Assembly (NCBI GenBank): GCA_947650365.1
Contig: OX393554.1
Coordinates: 33,402,704-33,466,703, forward strand
Direction: 5' to 3'
DNA from: Chamaelirium japonicum
Lineage: Eukaryota > Streptophyta > Magnoliopsida > Liliales > Melanthiaceae
Length of the DNA: 64,000 nucleotides
The notes under the pieces were generated by a model. It saw only the letters and a list, made by a program, of their open reading frames with translations. It made no database searches and was not told the origin of the DNA. Positions 27,715 through 39,700 of the stretch are shown piece after piece. A program made the translations under genes and the position numbers. Position 1 is the stretch's first letter. The number at the start of each line of letters is the position of its first letter.

Positions 27715-30700
27715 ACGACGTCCCCGTCCCGTCACCCTACAACGGCGCATGCACCACTGCACCCCGAACCATCTCCCTCTCTTTGCTCTGTTTTTTTTAA
27801 AAAACATTCTCTCTAACCTCCCACCCCCACCCCCACCCGAACGGTTCCCTCTCTCTCTTGCTCTCTAACGACGTCCCCGTCCCGTCACCCTACAACGGCG
27901 CATGCACCACTGCACCCCGAACCATCTCCCTCTCTTTGCTCTATTTTTAAAAAAAAACATTCTCTTTCTAAACCCCCACCCCCACCTCCACCCCGAACTC
28001 TCTCTAAACACCACCCCGGATCTTTTTTTTAAAAAAAACTCTCTAAAACCACAACCCCAACTCCAACCCGAATCCCCTCTCTCTCTAAACCCCCACTCCA
28101 AACCTGCAACTCTCTCTCTATCTAAACCACCACTCAGGTCTTTCTCTCTCTATATCTCTCAATTTTTTTTAAGAAAACATCTCTCTCTCTAAACCCCACC
28201 CGGCTCTGTTTGTTTTTAAAAAAAAACCCACCCCCTCTCTCTCTCTCTCTAAACCCCAACTCAGGTTCTCTCTATTCCCTCTATGCTCGGGTTCTTTTCA
28301 TGTTTACCCAATCAAAACTGAATTGAAGAGGTCAAAATGTAATTTTTTAACTATAGGGGAGTTAAGTATTTGTTAGCTAAACTTTAAGGGGTAAAGTGTA
28401 ATTTATCCATTTTTGTAACGGCTATGTTTGTTTTAAAACCCCCCCCCTCTCTCTCTAAACCCCAACTCAGGTTCTCTCTCTATTCCCTCTATTCCCGGGT
28501 TCTTTTCATGTTTACCCAATCAAAACTGAATTGAAGAGATCAAAATGTAATTTTTTAACTATAGGGGAGTTAAGTATTTGTTAGCTAAACTTTAGGGGGT
28601 AAAGTGTAATTTACCCATTTTTGTAATAACGCATGCCCTTTTCTTGATTTCTTCTGATCTACGATATTTAAAGAAAACCAAGCAATTGTTTTGCAAATAA
28701 TCCTTCAAGGGAAAATGATTTTGTTTTCAAACTTTTCCTTCTCAAATGGGGCTAATATGGATTTTTTTTTGGGTTATTTTAACTTTGCCCCCCCCCCCCC
28801 AATTTTCATTGAATTATACTTTACCCCATATTTTCATTCTTATTGATTTCTTCTGATCTATGATATTTAAAGAAAACCAAGCAATTGTTTTGCAAATAAT
28901 CCTTCCAGGGAAAATTATTTTCTTTTCAAACTTTTCCTTCTCAAATGGGGCTAATATGGATTTGTTTTTGGGTTATTTTAACTTTGCCCCCCAAATTTTT
29001 CATTGAATTAGACTTTACACCATATTTTCATTAATTAGACTTTTACCCCCAAAACTAACTGTTCGGTCAGCTCACACGCCAAAACTTTATTTCTTTTCCG
29101 TCAGTTCACCCTTTCTCTTAGATGGTGAGCTAACAGAACAGTTAGTTTTGGGGGTAAAGTCTAATTAATGAAAATATGGGGTAAAGTCTAATTCAATGAA
29201 AAATTTGGGGGGCAAAGTTAAATAACCCTCTTTTTTGTGCGTTCCAGTTTGTACCGAAGAACCCAACCCATAAGCAGATTTGGGTCAAAACAAAAAAATT
29301 TCTTTAATGCCAACGGTTAGCGATCAATTCAAAGTGATATTTACATACAAACACCTCGATCAATTCATTCAAACATTATATATTGACCCCTGCAATTACA
29401 TACAAACACCTAAATTCTCTATCATTCTCTCAACTCGACCACACCCCAACTTTCTCTCTCTCTCTCTCTCTAAACCCCCTCCCTTTTTCATTGATTTTGT
29501 TTTTCAGCAGTTCTTTCAGCCCAACCCGGATATCTCACTGATTTTTTTTTTCAGTAGCAGCTCCCTTCACTGAAACCACACCAAATATCCCCGATCGCCA
29601 ATACTTTCCAACACCGATCGCACCAGGTTCTCTTTCACTGTCTTTTTAAAATATCTATATAAAGCATTTTTTCACTTTGTTAGTATTTTAGTGTGCCGAT
29701 ATAAAATCTTTTAGTATAGTAACAATTTTCGGATGGTACTTTCTGAAATTTAATATCATGCTGATATTTGTTCCAAAATAAATGATTATCTTCTATTAAT
29801 AAATGATTCTCTATCTTTTTGATGCACCTTTTTTACCCGGTGAGATAATCTGTCAATTATGATTCAATTAAGGACACCATGTGAGAGTAACATTCTTCTA
29901 ATAATATGGTTCATGTATTATGTGGTCTCTATCTTAATTAGGGGGAAAGTAGGAAAAAATAAATATTATGGTCTTTTAGTTGCTTCTTCTTTTCTGCTCG
30001 GTGAGAAAACCGGTCAATGGGGGTGGTAATGCTCGATGGGGGTAATGCTCGATGGGGATTTTAAATCCCTATTGTAAATGGGGCAGTGATGGAGCCATGT
30101 ATGGGCTAAGGGGGGCCATGACCCCCCCTTCAATTATTGTTTTTGAAAAAAATTATATAGTAAATGTCTAGAATTTATACAAAAAAAAATTGTTTCATGC
30201 TTTGCTCCCCCTATCCCAAATGAAATTATTATGTTTTGACCCTTCTTAATATAAAATCATGATTCTGTCCCTGAAAGGGAGGTGTTAGGCTAATTCAAAA
30301 ATCACAAAAATCAATTTGTATAAAATCCTAAATCTTTATGGTATTTTTGTTGCTTCTTCATTTCTGTACGGTGACAGTAATGCTCAATTATGATTCTATT
30401 AAAAACACCGTGTGAGAGTAACGCTGCATAAAAAACTAAATTAAAATTTCAGCTCAATTAATTTAGAACAATCTTCGAGCATAGGCAGTTGATGTGATGT
30501 ATCAAAAGCGCTCAATGGGTCAAAGGATCCCAATACAGTGTTTCAAAAGCGCTCAATGGGTCAAATTGCTAGGAGACAAAGAGAAAAGGAAAAAATAGCC
30601 AAGGAAAACGCTATGACAATATTACCAGCTAAAAATTCAGAACAACTGCCGACTAAAAATCTAGAGATGTCAGATAAATCAACAAAGGATCCCAAGATAG

Positions 30701-33700
30701 TGTTTCAAAAGCGCTCAATGGGTCAAATTGCTAGGAGACAAAGAGAAAAGGAAGCAAAAGCCAGGGGCAAGGCTTTGATGATATTATCAACAGAAAATTT
30801 AGATCAACGTCCGACTGAAAATCTAGAGATGTCAGACATACCGGTATTCCGACAAAGGCAAACGAAGAGGACAAGAAATGATCCCGAGATATTGTATTAT
30901 TCGCGCTCCATGGGTCAACGTGCTAGAAAGCAAAGAGAAAGGGAGAAAAAAGCTAGGGAAATGACTGTGACGATAGTAACAACTCCAGCTTCTGAACATC
31001 TACTGGTTGCAAATCATGTTCCAGAACCAGTTGAAAATGAGGAGCAACATTTGCGACACGACACGTAAGTTACATATATTAAAGAAAATGCATAATCTTT
31101 TTTACTTAATTTAAATTAATCATAAGAACTACCAATGTTTTAAACTTTAACATCATATTGCGTTGGTTCGTGTTCAGAACTGTAGAAGTCAAAGCAATTG
31201 ATGAGGATGAGGACTTAAATGAACCTCTTACACATGGGGAACAACTAGGCCGTCATTTTCTTGGTCGTATGGATGTCTTATGTCCTATGTGTTCGGCTAT
31301 GCACTTTATTGATGAGCGATTAGCCAAATCCTCTGTGAGGTACCACGATTAGGCACGTGCTGTCTTGAAGGAAAGATAAGATTACGTTTGCTTAAGGTTC
31401 CCCCCAACCAATTAAAGATTTATTTGACGGTGACGATAGTCGCAGTAGATCTTTCCGGCTACATGCTAGAGATTACAATAATGCAAATGCATTCACAAGC
31501 CTCAGTGTGCAGAGATATTCACGTGTTATTATGGGCCGAGGACCTAGACCATTCACGATACATGGAGAGCTTTGACACTAAACGGGAGCCTTATTATCAA
31601 GACAAGATCAAATACCATCGTATGCACAGCTCTATATTTACGATCCATCACAGGCGTTGCAAATTCGCGAAAACAGGAATGAGAATCTTGATGGTTCTAT
31701 CGTCCGGATTATACAATACACTCTTATAAGGTGCAATCCCTTCATTGCCAAATTTAAAAGAGCACACGAATTATTGAGTACGGTGGATAATGAAGGGACG
31801 AATGTGCATGCATACCTGCATTATTCCAAATCTACTGACCAACGGCGCTATAACTTACCAAGATCTGATGAAATTGCGGTTATTCTACCAGGAGACGGGA
31901 CAGAGTACTCTAAAGTGCGAGATATTAAGATTTACTTGCGCAGTGAACAGTCACTAATGACCATCAGTGAGTGTCATCCGGCGTACCTACCGCTCCATTA
32001 CGTCCTTTTCCCATACGGTGAGCTTGTGTGGCACGAAGGTATGAAGAAATGAGACACGGTTAGAAATGTGACAACAAATACACGACTGACACAGATGGAT
32101 TACTACAGCTACAGACTATACCAAAGACCCACCGAATACTCAACAATCCTCAGAGCATGTAAGTTGTTCCAAGAGTTCATCGTCGACGCATGGGCGGCAA
32201 CGGAGCAGAACAAGAACTGGTGCAGAGACAATCAAAAAAAACTTTGTGCCGAGTTATACCAGGGGTTAACTGATGTTGCTGCACAAGGCCTTGACCCCAA
32301 TCATGTCGGAAAAATGATTATCTTACCATCCACACATATTGGAAGTCCACGCCACATGTTCGAGATTTTCCAAGATTCTATGGCAATCACGCGGTATAAT
32401 CACCATCCTGATATATTTCTGACTATGACCGCAAATCCAAAATGGGATGAGATTACACAAGAATTAATAGGTGATCAGAAATCAACAGATCGTCCGGATT
32501 TGATTTCCAGAGTTTTTGAGCTGAAGAGAAAGGCACTGATAAAGGAGATAAAGCTTAATGGGGTTTTCGATAAGGAAGTTGGCCACGTCTACACTATTGA
32601 ATTCCAGAAGCGAGGCCTGCCGCATATGCACGCATTTATATTTCTACGTTCCCAAGATAAGATCCGAAATGCTACGGATGTTGATAAAGTTGTGCGAGCA
32701 GAACTACCAAGCCGCGATGATTCAATTTTATACCAAACAATCACCACATGCATGATACATGGGCCTTGCGGTGCACGGAACAAGACAGCACCCTGAATGG
32801 AGAACGGGCGATGCACAAAGAGATATCCACGAGACTTCTATGATGCAACTACAATGGATCAGGACGGTTATCCTATTTACCGTAGACGCAACACCGATAG
32901 CTTCCATACAAGTGATGGTCATCTAATTGATAATCGAGATATAGTACCGTATAACCCGTACCTAACAAGAAAGTTCAACTGTCATATCAACGTCGAGGTC
33001 TGTGCCGGGCTACGATATGTTAAATATATACATAAATACATCTATAAAGGGCACGATCGAACAACAATCGTTATGGGAGGGGTAGATGAAATAAAGGATT
33101 ACCTTGATGCGAGGTACATTGGTCCAACAGAGGCATCATGGCGGATTTTCCAACATTCGATGCACGAGGAAATACCAAAGGTCGAGCGACTTGCCATTCA
33201 TCTACTGGGAGAGCACCGAGTTTTATTTGACCCTAACATGGAGATTGAACAGATTTTTCAAAATGCCAGTACGCAGAAGTCTACTTTGATTGCTTTTTTT
33301 GATTGTTGTGCGTTAAACCAAGAAGCAAGCAGCCTGACATATCAAGAATTTCCGCAATATTTTGTATAGAATAAGTCGCAAAAGAAATGGAGCAAACGAA
33401 AATCTGGCTTTGCGATTGGTAGGATGTTTTTTGCAAGTCCTAGCTCTGGCGAAATGTTCTACATGCGGCTTCTATTGACCGTCGTTCGAGGACCGACATC
33501 TTTTGAAAGCTTACGCACTGTTGATAACGTACTGCACAACACATTCAAGGCTACATGCATCGCGAGAGGATTGCTAGAGGACGATGAAGAGTGGGTATAG
33601 TGTCTTCAAGAAGCGACAATAATGAAGACCGGACAACAATTGAGGAGGCTATTCGCTGTCATTCTTTTACATTGCTCCCCGGTAGAACCAAATAGACTAT

Positions 33701-36700
33701 GGAGGCGATTCCACGAAAACATATGTGATGACCTAGCCCATAGGATACGCAACACGTATATGATCACAGTGCCAAGTGAAAATGAGGTCGAGGACTACGG
33801 ACTCTACCTACTAAATCAGTTACTTGCCGAATCCGGTAAGAGTCTAATCGACTATCCTCACATGCCAATGTATATATTAAACTAGTGCACAGTGCCCGGT
33901 AATAGACTAATCATCGAGCACCAGCAACTACAACACGAGGCCGAACAATCTGATCCGCAGAAGAATATTGACAAGTTGAATGCTTGCCAGCGTGCTGCTT
34001 TCGATCGGATATTTTCGTCGGCCATAGAGAACAAAGGCATGATGTTCTTCCTAAACGTCGGAGCAGGGACCGGGAAGACTTTCCTATACAATACTTTAGC
34101 AACGATGTGTCGAAGCCTTGGTCATATCGTGGTCGTCGTCGCGTCATCAGGGATTGCATCGTTTCTTCTCCTTGGAGGGCGGACAGCGCATTCCACATTT
34201 AGTATACCGCTAGATGTCATAGACAATTCGGCATGCGGATTCAGCAAGCAGTCGATCCAGTCAGAGCTACTGCAATAGGTGAAGTTGATCATATGGGATG
34301 AAGTTCCAATGCAACACAAGTACTGCGTTGAAACTGTCGATCGGACGCTTCGTGACATATGCGAGGTCGATAGGCCATTCGGAGGCATCACGGTTGTACT
34401 TGGTGGAGACTTTCGACAAATATTGCATGTGATACCAAAGGGTTTATGTGAGCAAATCATTGCCGCTACGCTGCAAAGGTCATCGCTCTGGAAATACATA
34501 CAAGTGCTAACTCTTACAATAAATATGCGACTGGATTCAGGGAATGATCACAATGTTGCTTTTGTAAAATTCTTGCAACAGGTATTGAATAGATTTAGTT
34601 TCAATATTCAATTTCAATGATTATTTCATATATTCTCGCACCACCTCAAATTCGTATGCATTTCTTGCAATATCCCTCATCTAATCCAGGTTGGTACAAT
34701 TCCGCAAGAGGACATCGAACTACCACCGGAGATGCACATATGCCCCACATTAGATGATCTGGTCACCAGGGTGTACCCGCACCTAGACGTGATCGAGGTT
34801 GTTACGCCAGGATACCTTACAGAACGTATTATACTGTCTGCAAGAAATGACGACGTCGATATGATCAATTGTGCAACACTAGATCAGTATCCAGGGGAGT
34901 CCAAGTGCTACTTCGCAGCAGACTCAATCGCGGAGGATGAAAATGATCGAAGTACTACATCCCGATACCCCCTTGAGTTCTTGAACTCACTGATTCCATC
35001 AGGTTTACCACCGTTCAAGCTGGAGATCAAAGTTGGGAGTCCAGTCATACTTCGTAGGAATATCGCTCCGAAAGATGGTCTTTGCAATGGAACGCGACTA
35101 ATGGTGACCAGATGTGCGACACGAATCATCGAAACAAGGATTCTAACCGGTGATAAAGCTGGAAAGTTGGTATTCATCCCAAGGATATCCCTCACTCCGT
35201 CGAATTCTGAAATCCCGATCAACATGACAAGACGTCAGTTCCCAGTTCGACTAGCGTATGCTATGACAATCAATAAATCTCAGGGACAATTGGTGTCAGT
35301 CGTCGGAGTCAATCTATGTACCCCGGTATTTACTCATGGACAACTGTATGTGGCACTCTCCCGGTGCACAAATTTTGACTATGTTAGTGTCCTGCAACAG
35401 GAAGATAGTCCAAACAGCACGACAAATATTGTCTACCCAGAGGTCTTATTATAAATTATAAATCAAAAGGTATGAATCAACATGAACAAAGTTTTCTAAA
35501 ATTTATTCTGTGATATTAAGTCCAATAGGTAAAATGTATGCATCGTTATATTGTAGGAGTGCCTAATTTTCCATGACATTGGAAAAGTGGAATGCTTGAG
35601 GACCTGCTGCATGTGTGACTACATTGCCCACACGTAAGTAATAAGTAATGCACTCAACCGTTGTCTTAGTTCTATGTGTGTATTACACAAACAGTGTTTC
35701 ACACCAATGTTTGTTCTCAACAGGTAATGCGTCAAGAACGAAGACTCAACCCCTATTAAGGGTTGGCTTTGCCTGATGGATAAGGCCATAATCAACGCTT
35801 TAGCACGTGATACTACTTAAAAGTTTCCGTTGGATAACACTAAGCATGGAATATATTGTTATACTCCAGTGACCTGATAGTGTTTCTCCAGTGATGTTAT
35901 GGATGTAATAAAAAAAATCAAGTTATTAGGTTCAAATAGTATTGGGTTCAAATATGCTACTTTATTCTACCTATCCGAGTTTCTTTTAGTATTTCCATAA
36001 ATGCTTTTTTTTATAAATCGTTGTAATTATAGACAAATTTTTTTTCTATATACTTATATCCGTGCCTTGCACAATTTGTATAAGGATGATAATGTGTCAT
36101 CAATCGGGCTTTTCACTAAATAATTTTGATATTTAATCTCTATTGTTGTGTACTTTTTAAAACAGAAATAAATAAAAGATGTACTCCAATGGCAGAATGG
36201 GTAGACATGCATTCATGGCGTTCGAGAGGAGGTGGTATACACTAAATGCCATGCTACAACCGATGACATTTGATACTTCAACTGGAATAAGAAAACTTAA
36301 GTATCTGCGAACGATTGATTCGATGGAGGACGGCTTACAAAAAATCTACACTGAGATTTGGAGCAATGGACAAAGACAAGATATCGTTATCTTTGCAAAT
36401 CCAGAAGAAAAAAAAAAATTATATCCATTCGACGTATGGTTCGTGGGATTCTTCAGTGATGTGGGTGTGATGCAGACCCAACTCTCTATATCTCTCTGTT
36501 TCAAGTGCTATGATTCATTAATTAAACCAATTGCGTGTTAGAACCAATTGTGAATTATTTTTTAATTTTATGGTTATATTCACTATTGAAATTGTTTCTC
36601 TCGATTAAGCCTACGATAGTGTGCAATCACTACGGTTATTCACTTAACGAATTTGCAAATGAATGAATGAACTTGCTGATGATCGATATTGATCTCTTTG

Positions 36701-39700
36701 GCTGTATATGCCGTAAACCTTCAAAAACAGCTTATGAGATATCTGCTAATAGTGGGATTTTGTTTGGGTTGAATGTGATTTTTATTTTTATCCTTACTGT
36801 TGATATTGAGCGATCTCTGTGAATGACATCCATTGTTTGTTGATATAAACCTCTATTTCTTGATGATGTCGTGATATCATGATATTGATCATTTTTGTTG
36901 TACAGTTTGAATCTTTCACTTCCTGTGAGTGTACTTTTCCATTGAATGTGGCAGCGAATGTCCCAATAGTGATTGCTATTGGTGGTGTCGGGGTCGTCGG
37001 TCCATCAAGGCGGGGCTGCTGTAGGCTGGTGTTGCCGCTGAAAATGTTTCGTCGCCGAAGACGATCAGGTGTGTTGCCGTCGAATACGACGGTATGGGTG
37101 GGGGTGGTAATACTCGATGGGGGTCTTGCCGCCGAAGGCGACCTAATGTTGTGCCCTTAGGTGTGTTGCCGCTGAAGGCGGCCCGCTGCAGTGCCGAAGG
37201 CACGGGCATGCACTAGTTTGGCAATAAGACACATTGGTGTACACATCAAAATATTGGACAATAAAGAAGGTCCAAGCATAGAAAAATGATGAGATGGATA
37301 TATGGCTAAACGACGAAGGCCTGAGGAATGAGTGAATTAAAGCATGCGTAGGAGTTGCACCAATTTATGGCAAATAGCTAAATATCAATTAAGAAGTTAT
37401 TAAATGTAAGGCACGTTTGCCTCAACATGTTGCAAAAGAGAAAACTGAGATCAAAGAAAACATCCACGAAAATTGTGATGAAGGATGTTTTTTTTTTTGA
37501 GAAATGTGATGAAGGATGTAAAAAGGCTTGCAATGACAGTGGATATAGCCTAAATAGGAATTGCACACATAAAAGGTTTCTTACTATTGACACAAAGAAC
37601 TACGATTTAGTTTTTATGGTTATGGTTACTGGTGAGACCTACCGTTTACTTCATTAACTTAGGAATAGTTTGTCAACTCTAAAATATGACGAAAGAAAAC
37701 AAGATATACTATTGTCGATTACATCCAACTAGTAACCTGTGTTTCATATATAAGGATATAACGATAATTGATGGTTAGGACTTTGGAGAGGAAAAACTTT
37801 AAACCAGTCTAAAATTAAGTCAAAATAGAAGTAAGGTTGGGCCTTTATCGAGTTTAGCTTGTATAGTTTTATGACTGCTAGGTCTGGCCGTGAGCTTCCA
37901 TAAACTTTCCACGTGTATCATGTTATGATTCTTTTATATAAGTAAAAGTTTAACATAATTCTTTTGAAAGAAAATACAAAAGTCTACACATCATAAAGAA
38001 ATGACATGAAGTGGAGGAAAGATAGAACATTCCTTTGCAGCAATTAAAACTTCAAAAAGAACACAAAACCATGCCAAGAATGTTCACAAACATCAACTAA
38101 TTTTGTATTGTGCATCCGCTAATTTCGTATTAACACTTCAAAAAGAACACAAAACCATGCCAAGCATGTTCACAAACATCAACATATTTCGTATTGCGCA
38201 TCAATCAGGAGCCCATGAATAGTATATTTTTAACAAGCTAGAAAACTAAGGGCTTGTTTGGATGTTGCGTAGATATGACGTGTGTTTCTTTGCATATGCA
38301 TTATAAAAAGAAACACATGTTCATAGTTGTACTTGTTTATTTGTTTTTGTCATTTGCACATATTTGTGCATGTGTTTATGTCTCCAGTGGGGACCATGTG
38401 GTGTTTTTCTATTTGTTCATGGGGTGAGATGAATTCTTAAAAGACCAGTTAGCGGCACATATTTGAACGTGTACAACCGGTTGCACATCTAAAAAAGAAA
38501 CAACCAAACATAAACTTTTGTTTGTACATGTGCAAATAGAAACACACCCCTATTTTCACATGATCCAAACAATACCTAATAATTTCCTGAGAAACATCAT
38601 AAAGATAACAAGAGATGACATCCTTGTAACAATGTATACTTGATAGGCTTACCCCAGGTTTGTATGGCTTGATTTCAGCAGGGGTCCACTCATCTGGTAC
38701 TCTCATGTACTTGTCGATGTCATCAAATGAATTAACAGCGAATATGTGTGATTTGTCCAGCTTATATCCATGTGTCTTTTCTATTGCAAGTTTTGCCTCC
38801 TGCAATGGGAAATAGTGTAACCCATGGAATCAAATGTCGGCAAATTTCTTACAAAATGATTGAAATATTTTTTTTCTAAGGTTCTCACATTGATATTGTC
38901 CGAGATTTCTATAGTATTGGTTCCTTCATCACAAAATATCGGCCAAAATGACCAACATTTGACCAAAATATGACATTCATCTTCTTGTGAACAATCAAAT
39001 TGAAGGTTTCCGTCTTTTTCATTAACAAAATCTGTAATTTTTAGCGGAATTTTCATATTTCTTCCATTTTCTGATTTTTTCATAACAAAACGATATTTGA
39101 CCAACATTTGACCGAAAGCGATCCAAATTCAACCAAAATCCAACAAATTTCAACCGAAAAGTTTCATTAAAAAATACAAAATTTCCATACATTTGACCGA
39201 AATCCGACTTTTCCTTTTTGACGACCAACCAAATTCAACTTTTCCTTTCAGTGCAAGCGTAACCACATATGATCATGTAATGGAAAATTGAACACTCAAG
39301 AGGTTCAAGTTGAAGAAGTTCCTCATTGTCGTCGATGATTAGTATTAAGAAAAATAAACATGCTAATATTCAAAATAAAAAATACAAGCCCCTTTTTGTT
39401 TCACAAATGATCAACAATATAATAGAAATGAGATTGAAAAATAAAAGACAGGTTCGATACCTCCGCCGTATTGAACTCGATAAAGCAGTACCCTTCAGTT
39501 TTTTTACTGTCCGCGTTTACAGGCATCCAAAGCCCCCCTTCTCTTATCACACCTATCTGACTGTATATCTTCCGGACAACGCCTTCCAGCTTCTCGAATT
39601 TCTCCGGTGGGACGACCGGCAGATTGTCGACGACGATGATGTTTTCGAACCCGGTCTCCAGTTCCAGGTTCTCATCATGAAACAGATCCTCATAATCATC

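Larger units (their letters stand above)
26560..37216 (+). mobile_element. Autonomous-type Helitron inside eIF3b intron 3
   Basis: The right end is clear: a hairpin GTGCCGAAGGCAC at 37191-37203, nine bases, then CTAG at 37213-37216 followed by T, matching the Helitron rule of a hairpin about ten bases before CTRR with insertion into A/T. The element carries a Rep/helicase gene (30538-35454), an extra ORF (36179-36541) and a long noncoding 5' part full of tandem duplications and CT runs. The left end (TC after A) could not be fixed; 26560 is a guess at the start of the repetitive part. It is oriented opposite to eIF3b transcription and must be spliced out with the intron. Confidence 0.75.

Noticed and set aside
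36879-37160. ORF just before the Helitron 3' end
   Set aside because: It covers the noncoding terminal hairpin region; Val/Gly-rich composition with no domain.
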